Assembly: GCA_005518205.2 (NCBI GenBank)
Contig: RFFC02000022.1
Coordinates: 62,001 to 126,000, forward strand
DNA length: 64,000 nucleotides
Origin: Hormoscilla sp. GUM202
Lineage (GTDB): Bacteria; Cyanobacteriota; Cyanobacteriia; Cyanobacteriales; Desertifilaceae
Direction: 5' to 3'
Part shown: in pieces, positions 43,000 through 51,416 of the stretch
How the letters are laid out: each line of letters begins with the position of its first letter
Numbering within the stretch: position 1 is the stretch's first letter
Translations under genes and position numbers: made by a program
The notes under the pieces: generated by a model
Told to the model about the DNA's origin: nothing
The model's database searches: none
The model's input: the letters and a program-made list of their open reading frames with translations, nothing else

Positions 43000-44330
43000 A
43001 TGAATAGAGAGAAGTTGGCTCAAATACAAACTTATGCCTTGGCCATGGCCGCCTTGTTGTACGAGGAGGCTCAAGCGACTGTTCCAGAGGAATTGAAAAC
43101 GCTCTCAGGGATAGAAGGCACCATCCGCAGGCAGTGGCTTCAATACGTCGGTCCAGAGATTGCCCTTTTTTTATCCAAAGTAGCAGTGGTACCACTGCCG
43201 GACGAGCCAGAGCTTTAAATAGCATTGTGGGCAAGATTTCAATCACCTCCAAACAAGCGGCCTATTTTGAGGTAAAGCCCTATAGCCAGTGGAGCCCCTA
43301 TCTGGAGAAATGTTGCTTATTGCTAAGTGCAAACTCTTCCTATGAGCACGCCTCGGAAGATCTTAAGGTGCTCACGGGGATTAGCGTCTCCCGGGGAACT
43401 CAGCAACGGCTGGTGCAGCGCCATGATTTTGAGTTCCCGACGGTCTCCGAGGCCATTGAAGAAATCAGGCATTCACAAGAGAAAGAGTCTGGCCCAGAGC
43501 AAGAGTGGCCGACGGTCTCCGAGGCCATTGAAGAAATCAGCATCGACCAGGACAAAGAGCGCACCCCTTCCTTTGAGTTGACTCATTTGCCAGAATCCCT
43601 TGCCAATCTCGGTAGAACACCCAAGGCTAGATATACTTCCGATATTGCGCTTACGGACTCCCCTTGGTCAACCCTGTGAGTGGCGCGATTACAAGGCTGT
43701 CAATCTGCATGACCAGGGGGTAGCGGCCTTTTTTCGAGACAATGCAGGACTGGTCAAATGGGTAAATCAGCAGCCCTTGGCGAATCCGCTTGTGTGTCTC
43801 GGGGATGGCCATGATGGCATCTGGAACCTGTTTGTCGAGATTGGTCCGACCATCTTTCGTCAAGAAATCCTCGATTGGTATCACTTAATGGAAAATCTGG
43901 AAAAAATCGGCGGGTCCGGCCAGCGACTGGCACGAGTGAAAGCCCTTTTCTGGTCTGGCAAGGTGCCAGAGGCCCTCAAGGAATTTGACGACTGGGACCA
44001 TCCACGGGTGGACAATTTTAGGGCCTATGTTACTAAGCATCGCCATCGCATTGTGAACTATAGCTATTAAGTACATGGACAAAATTAATTTCACACACTC
44101 TCTCGCGCTAGTCTCCATATCCGGAGCATGTCGCCCATGGCTATGTGCAATTATTTTTGTCTAACTACTTATCAAGCCGAGGGGATTTCCATTGGTTCGG
44201 GAGAGGTGGAATCAACGGTACACAGAAGGCGGCACGGCTAAAGCTTTCAGGATCGCAATGGAAAGCCGTCAATGTTCCCCAGGTTCTGCTGCATCGCTGC
44301 GCTTATCTTAATGGAGTATTCTCAAGGTGA
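43000..44330 (+). pseudogene. ISKra4-family transposase, frameshifted and split by a MITE
   Basis: Three frames plus a tail. 43000-43218: MNREKLAQIQTYALAMAALL. To 43679: SITSKQAAYFEVKPYSQWSP, LTGISVSRGTQQRLVQRHDF, where a 72-bp unit is repeated (TVSEAIEEI at 43439 and 43511). 43600-44070: CEWRDYKAVNLHDQG, CLGDGHDGIWNLFVEIG, EILDWYHLMENLEKIGGSGQ. The frame ends at the MITE; without it NYSY continues as YQAEGISIGSGEVESTV, the family hallmark. After another shift NVPQVLLHRCAYLNGVFSR ends it. At least three lesions. Confidence 0.85.
44068..44171. mobile_element. 100-bp MITE derived from an IS630-family element (copy 2)
   Basis: Element 44070-44169, flanked by TA (44068-44069, 44170-44171). It differs from copy 1 (32768-32867) at only a few positions. 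It interrupts the ISKra4 transposase frame; its first base makes a TAA with the target TA. Confidence 0.9.
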
Positions 44331-44516
44331 CAGTTGCGCAATGAAGTATTTTTACTCATTGCCAAACTGGGATGCACCCAGACCACCAAACCGTTATTCT
44401 TCCGTAGAAAGTTGCACATCGCGTTATGTCGGTATAACAAACCGCACATTGACGAGCAACAGGAGGTAAGGAATTCCCGATCGCGCACTGCGCAGCGGAG
44501 GGGGTCGTTTCCTCTT

Positions 44517-44560
44517 CACCCACCATGTCGTTCGCCAGCAGGCAACGACATGGGTGGGTG
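44517..44560. repeat. large hairpin inside the IS1 relic
   Basis: CACCCACCATGTCGTT (44517-44532) faces AACGACATGGGTGGGTG (44544-44560), about 16 bp with one bulge around an 11-nt loop. The right arm and the following GTCTCTGGA recur at 48060-48085. It lies in a block inserted in the IS1 transposase frame. Confidence 0.6.
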
Positions 44561-44893
44561 TCTCTGGAAACGATAGGAGCGTGCAAGCCGTGTTTTTTAG
44601 CCGATTGAGCTGAACTATCGCCCACATAAACTCCAACAATTTCGCGAGTTAACTCGTCTAAAGCAAGCCAGAGCCACTGCTTTTTTTGCTTGTTTCCCAC
44701 AAAAGACCACATTTCATCTAGTTGTCGAATTAGCAATTCTTCACAAATACAAATGCAAAAGTGAGATGCTCTCACAAGAAATGCTGTTAACCTCTAGATT
44801 TCCGATTGACTCACTCCCATTATTGTGTGCATCACTGCCTGTATTTCATTTCTCAAACAATTTCGGGTGCGCTCTCGGATCTCCGGCTAATTG

Positions 44894-45643
44894 TTAATTC
44901 GATTTTTCGCGCAGGCGGAGTTTGCAGCCTGGTTCGCCCGCTGCCTGCAATAACTCCACAACTTCAGAATAACCGTTAAACTCTGCAATCATGGCAGCTG
45001 TGTAACCACCGCGATTTTTCTGCTTGACATCCGCACCGCTTGACAGTATCATCCTGACAATATTGCTATAACCCCGATGTGCTCCCCACATCAAAGCCGT
45101 AGCCCCAGCCCCATCTATCTTATTCACATCCGCACCAGCAGCTAACAAAAGCCGTACCACCGACCTCGCCCCCCGATCTGCTGCCCTCATCAGAGCCGTT
45201 TTACCCTTGTCATCTATAATATTTGCATCCGCACCAGCATCCAGTAATATCTGGAGAGTCTCCACATGTCCCCGATCGGCTGCTATAGTCAGAGGAGTCT
45301 GTCCCATATTTTTGCTATTGACATCAGCCGACTTTTGTAGTAATGCTGCCGCTATTTGAGCGCGATCGTGCCAAGCCGCTAAAATTAAAGGCGTGTCACC
45401 CAGCTGGTTTCTAGCATTCACCTCAGCGCCTCGCCCGAGTAAAATCTCCACTACTTGCAGATGACCTTCGGTCACCGTCAAGTTTAATGCGATCTCGCCA
45501 TCTCTATCTTTAGCATTGACATCCGCACCAGCATCCAGTAAAGCCGTCACGATCTCAGCGTAACCCCCAGCAGCGGCAGCCATCGGGGCCGTACCGCCCT
45601 CTATATTTTTCCCCTGCACATCGGCACTAGGGCGTGTCATCAA
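44894..45643 (-). CDS. ankyrin-repeat protein, 5' end cut by an IS5 element
   Basis: Residues 15-240 hold seven ankyrin repeats (for example GGYAEIVTALLDAGADVNAK, GHLQVVEILLGRGAEVNARN, GHVETLQILLDAGADANIID), a protein-interaction scaffold. The C-terminus is basic (CKLRLREKSN). The annotated start MMTRPSADV is not native: its first codons come from the IS5 inverted end (GGGCGTGTCATCAAT on the complementary strand), and the natural 5' part lay across the IS. Joining the flanks with one TA does not restore a clean frame, so another change happened as well. Expression of the remnant is uncertain. Confidence 0.7.
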   Translation of the reverse strand: MMTRPSADVQGKNIEGGTAPMAAAAGGYAEIVTALLDAGADVNAKDRDGEIALNLTVTEGHLQVVEILLGRGAEVNARNQLGDTPLILAAWHDRAQIAAALLQKSADVNSKNMGQTPLTIAADRGHVETLQILLDAGADANIIDDKGKTALMRAADRGARSVVRLLLAAGADVNKIDGAGATALMWGAHRGYSNIVRMILSSGADVKQKNRGGYTAAMIAEFNGYSEVVELLQAAGEPGCKLRLREKSN

Positions 45644-45674
45644 TTAAGCCAGACGACAGCGGCAGCGAGGTAGA

Positions 45675-46857
45675 TAAGTAGTTGGACAAAATTAATTGCA
45701 CAAAATCGAGAAAACTTGTTATACTAGATATAGCTACTCGTACATGTAGCAGATTTTTGTCAAACTAACGGGGAGTCGGTTTTCATGCTCATCCCCGGCC
45801 AGATATATTTGACATAATATGACGATAAATTAGGAGAAATTAAGAAGGATTTTAATGCGCGAAATAAATGAGCTTTCTGCAAAATTGCTCTTACGAATTT
45901 ATCATCAAAGTCGCCATCATCAAGTTCGTCAAAGAGCACATTGTTTACTTTTGCGAGATCGAGAACATAAAAAAGTTAAAGAACTTATGGAAATCTTTGA
46001 TGTTAGTTATAGAACTATCTACAATTGGATTAAAAATTGGGATTCCGAGGGAATGGTCGGACTATATAATAAGTCTGGAAGAGGTCGTAAGCAAACCTTT
46101 AGTCTCGAACAAAAAGAAAAAATTAAAGCCTGGACTGAAGAAGAACCGAGGCAATTAAAAAAAGTGGTGGCTAAAATCAAAGAAGAATGGGGAATTGAAA
46201 CAAGTGTTAAAACTGTTCAGAGAATATTGAAAACAATGAATATGAGTTGGCATCGGATGCGTAAAGGGGTAGCTGTCAGCCCCCCAGCTCAAGAGTATGA
46301 GGAAAAAAAAGCACAACTTGAACAACTGAAACTGTTAGACAATTTGGGGGAAATTAATTTGTATTATTTAGATGAAAGTGGGTTTTATTTAATCCCTTGT
46401 GTCCCTTATGGATGGCAAAATATTGGGGAATATATAGAAGTACCTAGTCGGAGTAGCCGCAGATTAAATGTATTAGGAATAATGAATCGCCACAATCATT
46501 TAGAAGCGTATGTATCTACTCAAAATATTAATTCAGATGTAGTCATAGCTTGTATCGATGCATTTTTTCCCACGAGAATGGAAAAGCAAACAGTAATTGT
46601 AGTAGACCAAGCATCTGTCCATACTAGTGATGCTATTCAAGATAAGATTGAAGAATGGAAAGAACGCAATATTACTATATTCCATCTCCCCACTTATTCA
46701 CCTCATTTGAATTTGATTGAAATCTTGTGGCGGTTTATTAAATACGAATGGATTGAAATCGATGCTTATTCTTGCTGGAAAAACTTAGTTGATTCCGTTG
46801 AAACAATCATAAAAAATTTTGGAGAAAAATATGTAATTAATTTTGTCTGACTACTTA
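45675..46857 (+). mobile_element. complete IS630-family element
   Basis: Element 45677-46855 (1179 bp), flanked by TA at 45675-45676 and 46856-46857. Ends: AGTAGTTGGACAAAATTAAT on the left and ATTAATTTTGTCTGACTACT on the right. It lies inside the IS5 transposase gene. Its ends match two 100-bp MITEs at 32768 and 44070, and its transposase frame is intact, so it is a plausible driver of both. Confidence 0.92.
45855..46850 (+). CDS. IS630-family transposase
   Basis: A 331-aa intact DDE transposase. The N-terminus is an HTH region (HQVRQRAHCLLLRDREHKKV, MEIFDVSYRTIYNWIKNW) with GLYNKSGRGRKQ. The catalytic residues are D173 in YYLDESGFYL, D251 in IVVDQASVHTS and E289 in PHLNLIEILWRF. The TGA stop lies within the right inverted end of the element. 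It seems functional and belongs to the IS630/Tc1 type that inserts at TA. Confidence 0.92.
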   Translation: MREINELSAKLLLRIYHQSRHHQVRQRAHCLLLRDREHKKVKELMEIFDVSYRTIYNWIKNWDSEGMVGLYNKSGRGRKQTFSLEQKEKIKAWTEEEPRQLKKVVAKIKEEWGIETSVKTVQRILKTMNMSWHRMRKGVAVSPPAQEYEEKKAQLEQLKLLDNLGEINLYYLDESGFYLIPCVPYGWQNIGEYIEVPSRSSRRLNVLGIMNRHNHLEAYVSTQNINSDVVIACIDAFFPTRMEKQTVIVVDQASVHTSDAIQDKIEEWKERNITIFHLPTYSPHLNLIEILWRFIKYEWIEIDAYSCWKNLVDSVETIIKNFGEKYVINFV

Positions 46858-47591
46858 GCACCTAAGAAATTGCGAGCAGTTTTATCGTAGCGTGTCGCAA
46901 TGGCCCTGTATTGCTTGAGTTTTTGGAAAAAATTTTCGATGATATGCCGCCACTTGTACATATCTTCATCATATTTTCTCTGCTCTGTGCGGTTGCTTTT
47001 TGGGGGAATGACAGCCAAGCAATCCGCCTCAAAGAGGCGGTCAAGAACACGTTCGGCCGCATCATAAGCTTTATCAGCAAGCAGCGCACCGATCTCATGA
47101 ATGTTATTTAACAGCACGTCAGCTCCTTGTAAATCGTGGGCTTGGCCAGGAGTAAGATGAAATCCTGTGGGATTGCCCAAGGCATCGCAAGTGGCATGAA
47201 TCTTTGTCGATAGTCCTCCTTTGCTACGGCCTATTGCTTGGGTTTCGCACGTATCGAGTCGGGTGTTTTTTTTTGGCACCAGCACTGTGTTGATGGGCAC
47301 GCACAATAGTGGCATCAATGGCGGCATATTCGTTGTCTGCGTCTGAGGCTAAAACATCGAAAACCTGCTTCCAAACCCCCTTTTGAGACCAACGAGGCGG
47401 GTATGAATGACCCGAAAATCGCCAAAACGTTCTGGTAAATCCCGCCAGGGAATTCCCGTTCGATAGCGATATAACACGGCTTCAACAAATAATCGATTGT
47501 CTTTGGCCTCCGTGCCTGGGTCCCCCTCTTTACCCGGTAAGAGGTGTTTGATCCTTTCCCACTGATCCTCTCGCAAGCCATAGCGTTTCAT
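46850..47591 (-). pseudogene. IS5-family transposase, frameshifted and truncated by IS630
   Basis: First frame (47591-47349): MKRYGLREDQWERIKHLLPG to WRDLPERFGDFRVIHTR. A small deletion then shifts the frame to RWSQKGVWKQVFDVLASDAD, NEYAAIDATIVRAHQHSAG. At a run of nine A (47266-47274) the frame changes again to NTRLDTCETQAIGRSKGGLS and LGNPTGFHLTPGQAHDLQGA to KTARNFLGAK, where the IS630 end gives a stop. Removing IS630 and one TA gives FLGAIYLAAAVVWLN and a TGA, the family's normal end. The A9 shift may be programmed; the earlier one is not. Confidence 0.88.
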
Positions 47592-47939
47592 CTCATGCCC
47601 ACCTTGTTATTACTGGATATCTAAATACTCCATACCCTATTAATCGACTTCTGTCAAAAAAATGATTGATGACACGCCCTAGTTTATTCTCCATTTTTTA
47701 CTTTTTGCTTCCTATTTTTTTATAGGTCCGGGTGCGCCGTTTCATCGCGACCTCTCTTGAGGACACTTATCTAATCTAACAACTAGATTTTCCAGTGTCA
47801 ACCCTAAAGGCGATTATTTGGGAAACTTTTTTTGAGACAAAGTCTGAAAAGCATTCTGGGTAAGGGTTTGAGCCGATAAAATTTTTCTGAAAAAAACCGA
47901 AAAAAGTTTTGGAGGCGGTTGAAATACTGGATAAATCGC

Positions 47940-48050
47940 GAGGATATAAGATCCTTTTATCGGCTAGATAAGATATTTTTATCGGCTAGATAAGATATTT
48001 TTATCGGCTAGATAAGATATTTTTATCGGCGATAAGATATTTTTATCGCG
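47940..48050. repeat. 22-bp tandem repeat of GATAAGATATTTTTATC
   Basis: CTAGATAAGATATTTTTATC-GG begins at 47964, 47986 and 48008, with partial units on both sides. Each unit is itself an inverted repeat (GATAA...TTATC), so the array could form serial hairpins. It is in a 1.3-kb gene-free stretch (47692-49048). Confidence 0.85.
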
Positions 48051-48225
48051 GTTCCCGACACGACATGGGTGGGTGTCTCTGGACACGATTGGTGCTAAGG
48101 TAATGTGGCCGGCGCAAGGTGATGCCAAACCGGTGCCCACCCTACATTCTTTTAGCACATCACCTGTTTCTTGCCACTGCCAAGCCCTCGAAACTTGCTT
48201 GACGAAAAAAAGCTCGTTTGCCCCA

Positions 48226-48309
48226 GCGGGGAGACGAGACGACCCGGGCGGGGAGACAATCTGACCCGGGCGGGGAGACGAGACGACCCGGGCGGGGAGG
48301 CGACTGCGA
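48226..48309. repeat. 22-bp GC-rich tandem repeat
   Basis: GCGGGGAGACGAGACGACCC-GG begins at 48226, 48248, 48270 and 48292 (22-bp period, small changes). Frames across it translate the repeat only. Confidence 0.85.
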
Positions 48310-49048
48310 GTCATAACCTCCCTGGGGCCTGTATACGCCGGTGTCAGCAGGTGGCGTGCCATCAATAAGGTGCCACGAGAGCATCTCAGGAATGCATGAA
48401 GAAACCCGGTTTTGTGGAAAAACTGGGTTTCTGGGCTAGTATAGCTGGCAACAGCATGTTCAGATCCCCGCAGCCAAGAAGCAAAACTGGGATGCACCCG
48501 TTTGCCTTGACTGCGAACGGCTCAAACCCTTACAGAGAAAGGCAAACGCCCTTTGCCTGACCAAGAACGACAGTCTTAAACAAGTGACTAAGTCGGCTTT
48601 CTCGATGGTAAAGTAAGCTTCTTTTATCTACAGAAAGTCATTTATGTCACAAAATCAGTCTTCCATCAGGCAAAGTTACTGACCTGTAAGATCGGCCCAC
48701 TGGCCCACAGGTAAACAATTTGCTCGATTTACCGGTCTGGGGCCAGACCCATCTCCCCTCAAGGTCGATCGCCCTTTAAGCGAGTTTACCAGACAGCAAA
48801 AATGAGTTCCACACAGACAACTGAACTTATCTTGCACAAAGGCCCTTACGCCTCTGCCACCTAGCGCGCGCAGGCGGGCTTCGTTCTTGTAGCCGCACCC
48901 TTGAGGGTGACAGCGGCCCTTTACCACCCGTTCTCATTACTGACGCGATCGCCTGAAAAAGCAAGAAAACCGGGTTTATCGGTTGCTAGTGAATATGTCA
49001 ACAGCGGTCCTGACGCAGCACCCGTTCCATCAGCAATAAATTGTATTT
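48310..49048. other. gene-free spacer with palindromes
   Basis: Contains GAAACCCGGTTTTGTGGAAA and a facing AACTGGGTTTCTGGG near 48402-48435, and a GAAAACCGGGTTTATCGGTT block near 48967. I see no supported gene in 47692-49048. Confidence 0.4.
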
Positions 49049-49684
49049 TCAATCCCTAAATTTCAATATCTCTTGCCAAATTTCCGGCAGAACGTTAGCC
49101 AAACCATGGTCGCTATCCAGTTCTATTAGCTGCACCCAGGGACGCTGACTCGCAAAGTCTCTGCTTGCTTGAATGGGAATTACCTCATCATCACGCCCGT
49201 GTAGGATGAGAGTGGGAATTGGTCGTTGCAACCGATCCTCTTGATGTCGATCCATATCTACCACAAATTGGTAATGCAGAGGCAGCGATCGCCTTTCTCC
49301 ATAGTGATAAACTGGCAGATATTGTTCCTGCTGCCAGCCTTCAACTTGGGCAACACCAAGTTGTGGCAACCAACGATCTAGAAATTGAAAAGCTGGTGCC
49401 AGCAAAACCAACCGCTGAACTTGTGAATGTAGCTGTCCCAGCCAAGCCGCCGTTAAACCCCCAAAACTGGAGCCAATAATGCTAACAGGCTTTCCATTGT
49501 CGGGAAATAAAGCCTCAACTTGCCGCAGTTGTCGCGTTAGGGTGAGATGGGAAAAATCCTCCATATTCAGGTCCGGAATCTGTAGGTTAATTTCCTCCGA
49601 CGCAATGCGATCGCGTAGATACAGAGCCTTGCGAGAAAGGGGACTGGAAGCAAACCCGTGCAGATAAATGTAATCAGATGCCAT
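49049..49684 (-). CDS. YqiA-like alpha/beta hydrolase (esterase)
   Basis: A 211-aa small hydrolase from the ATG at 49684. It has YIYLHGFASSP at the start, the nucleophile S73 in GSSFGG, D166 in LHGRDDEVIP and H193 in ELDSDHGL: a complete triad. The pattern fits the YqiA/UPF0227 esterase group; substrate unknown. The frame is open upstream into a sigma-factor remnant, so a longer ORF to 49861 is seen, but the hydrolase itself starts at MASDYIYLHG. Confidence 0.85.
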   Translation of the reverse strand: MASDYIYLHGFASSPLSRKALYLRDRIASEEINLQIPDLNMEDFSHLTLTRQLRQVEALFPDNGKPVSIIGSSFGGLTAAWLGQLHSQVQRLVLLAPAFQFLDRWLPQLGVAQVEGWQQEQYLPVYHYGERRSLPLHYQFVVDMDRHQEDRLQRPIPTLILHGRDDEVIPIQASRDFASQRPWVQLIELDSDHGLANVLPEIWQEILKFRD

Positions 49685-50071
49685 AAACAAAGCCAGGAAA
49701 AATTCAAGATGAAATTGCTCAACTGTTTGGGAAAGTGTTTGCTGCTGTGCTTGGGCCAACTGCCGACGTTCGGTGCTGGCCACATTCCAGACGATCCGAT
49801 ATAGCCAAGTGGAAAATTGGGATGCCTGGCGAAACTTGGGCAACCCCTTCCAAACTCGCAAGAATACCTCTTACACGAGATCGTCCAGGTGGGAGGGGCC
49901 ACAGAGTTGGTAGAGACTGGACCTGACTTGCGCCTGATAACGGCGATACAGCTGTTGGTAGCTGTGCCTGTCACCTTGTAAACACCGGCGCACCAGTGAG
50001 CGATCGGTCTGTTGATGGGAGGATCTGCCCTGTTCGGACGTTTCTGTTAGATCTGGTATGACTGACACCAC
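49685..50071 (-). pseudogene. ECF sigma factor (SigG-like) remnant with ochre stop, lacking region 4
   Basis: From 50071: MVSVIPDLTETSEQGRSSHQ, DRSLVRRCLQGDRHSYQQLY, LYQLCGPSHLDDLV, a TAA at 49871-49873, then in frame EVFLRVWKGLPKFRQASQFS, TWLYRIVWNVASTERRQLAQ. These are sigma regions 2.1-2.4; the family has Gln at the stop (DLVQEVF), so CAA to TAA. The sequence then runs into the hydrolase start without region 4. A deletion has joined the two genes. Any anti-sigma gene is absent. Confidence 0.8.
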
Positions 50072-50229
50072 GGTCGGTTTCCTTGCCGTTGAGTGACTTC
50101 TGCCAATTTAGACTCGGCGGGGATGACTTTGGTTCAATTGCCATCAAAAGTAATATAGGTAGCAGATTGGCGAAGCAAAATGGGATAATCATGTTAAAAT
50201 TAGATACCTAAGAGAAAATCGAGAGATAA

Positions 50230-51402
50230 ATGGATTTACTAGAATACCAGGCAAAGGAATTATTTCGGGAGATGGGCATTCCGATATTGCCCTCTCAGCG
50301 CATCGACCATCCCAAGGACATTAAAGGTCTGAAAATTCCCTATCCAGTGGTGCTGAAGTCTCAGGTGCGCGCGGGGGGACGGGGAAAGGCGGGGGGTATT
50401 AAGTTTGCCGAAAACACGATCGATGCGGTAGCAGCGGCCCAGACGATTTTTCAGCTACAGATCCTGGGCGAGTATCCCGAAGTGCTGTTAGCGGAGGCTA
50501 AGTACAACTCTCAGGAGGAATTTTATCTGGCTGTTGTCCTGGATACAGGGGCTCGACGCCCAGTTCTGTTAGGCTCAAAAACAGGGGGAGTTGAGGCAGA
50601 AGCGGTGATGTCCCAAATGCAGTTAGTGGTGATAGACCAGGAATTCTCGTCGTTTTACGCGCGGCGTCTGGCTGTCTTAATGGGGCTGGACGGACCGCTA
50701 ATTCAGGCAGTCAGCGATATAGTCGAGAAAATGTATCTGCTATTTGCCCAAAAAGACCTAGCTCTGGTGGAAATAAATCCCCTGGGTGTAAGTTCGGCAG
50801 GGGAGGTGATGGCTCTAGATGGCAAAGTGACTGCTAATGATGATGCATTGGGGCGTCATTGCGACTTGGTGGAGTTAGCGGGAACGACCAGCCAACAAAA
50901 ACAATGTCTGGGGACATTGCCCTTGCGGGAATTGCGGTTGAAGCAGGTGGAAGAGGCCGGAAATATTGGCATTTTATCTAATGGTGATGGTACGATCAGG
51001 ATGACTCTGGATTGGCTCTACGAAGCGGGAGTCAAGCCAGCCGTTTTCGTTAATGTGACTTTTAAAGCTCAGGGAGGCTTGATACCCGAAGTTCTGTGCG
51101 AGCAGATTAAACAAGGTTTGGCTCTCTTGAGTCAAGATAAGAGAGTGAAGGTGATATTGGTGAATATTATCAGCAGCTTAACTCCTGGCGATCGGATAGT
51201 GGCGGCAATTAAAGAATATTGGCAAGGCCAAACCAACAGAGATCGGTCTGGAAGTGACCTGCATGTCATCGTGCGCGTGGTGGGCGATCGAGGGTCGAAA
51301 GCTTCAGCAGATATGACAGATATGCCAATAACTGTGGTGGAAAGCTTGGATGATGCGCTAGATCGAGTGATTATGGCGGCAAAGTCATCCAAGGAGGATT
51401 GA
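50230..51402 (+). CDS. sucC: succinyl-CoA synthetase beta subunit
   Basis: With SucD forms the ADP- or GDP-dependent succinyl-CoA ligase. The 390-aa protein starts MDLLEYQAKELFREMGIPIL, has the ATP-grasp elements VRAGGRGKAGGIKFA, DLALVEINPLGVSSAGEVMA and LDGKVTANDDALGRH. Where relatives have VNIFGGI near the end, this protein has VNIISSLTPGD, a divergent loop. It is followed by sucD (15 nt). Confidence 0.9.
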   Translation: MDLLEYQAKELFREMGIPILPSQRIDHPKDIKGLKIPYPVVLKSQVRAGGRGKAGGIKFAENTIDAVAAAQTIFQLQILGEYPEVLLAEAKYNSQEEFYLAVVLDTGARRPVLLGSKTGGVEAEAVMSQMQLVVIDQEFSSFYARRLAVLMGLDGPLIQAVSDIVEKMYLLFAQKDLALVEINPLGVSSAGEVMALDGKVTANDDALGRHCDLVELAGTTSQQKQCLGTLPLRELRLKQVEEAGNIGILSNGDGTIRMTLDWLYEAGVKPAVFVNVTFKAQGGLIPEVLCEQIKQGLALLSQDKRVKVILVNIISSLTPGDRIVAAIKEYWQGQTNRDRSGSDLHVIVRVVGDRGSKASADMTDMPITVVESLDDALDRVIMAAKSSKED

Positions 51403-51416
51403 GAGCAAGATATAAA

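Larger units (their letters stand above)
42894..44387 (+). mobile_element. ISKra4-family element with 8-bp target duplication, inserted in an IS1 relic
   Basis: The element is 42902-44379. Its inverted ends begin GGGTGCATCCCAGTTTGG on both sides, followed by T/C and AATGAGTA. The 8-bp AGACCACC is repeated at 42894-42901 and 44380-44387. Without the MITE it carries (102 bp with the duplicated TA) it would be about 1376 bp. It carries one broken transposase gene. Confidence 0.9.
42640..44870 (-). pseudogene. IS1-family transposase relic, split by an ISKra4 element
   Basis: Minus-strand frames between 44775 and 44380 contain the IS1-type core: LDEMWSFVGNKQKKQWLWLA, LDELTREIVGVYVGDSSAQS, RQCAVCYTDI, CATFYGRITVWWS. 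Beyond the ISKra4 element (below 42894) the C-terminal part continues in broken frames: VGKESGRTSLIERLNN and KKLENHIG. A hairpin-bearing insertion of roughly 130 bp (44467-44600) breaks the middle between SAQSAKK and SLPP. Multiple stops and shifts; non-functional. Ends not defined. Confidence 0.7.
45628..47681. mobile_element. IS5-family element carrying a nested IS630 element
   Basis: Inverted ends GGGCGTGTCATCAAT start at 45630 and end at 47679. Both are bordered by CTAG, so the target was the TA typical of this IS5 (IS427-like) group. The element carries its transposase on the minus strand at 46850-47591 and is interrupted by an IS630 element at 45677-46855. It abuts the 5' end of the ankyrin gene. 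Confidence 0.85.

Noticed and set aside
47940..48310. Possible CRISPR array
   Set aside because: Units are contiguous 22-bp tandem repeats without variable spacers and no cas genes are near. The arrays at 38959 and 58057 were rejected for the same reason.
47979..48497. 172-aa minus-strand frame
   Set aside because: It runs across two tandem repeat arrays and palindromes, with no coherent domain.
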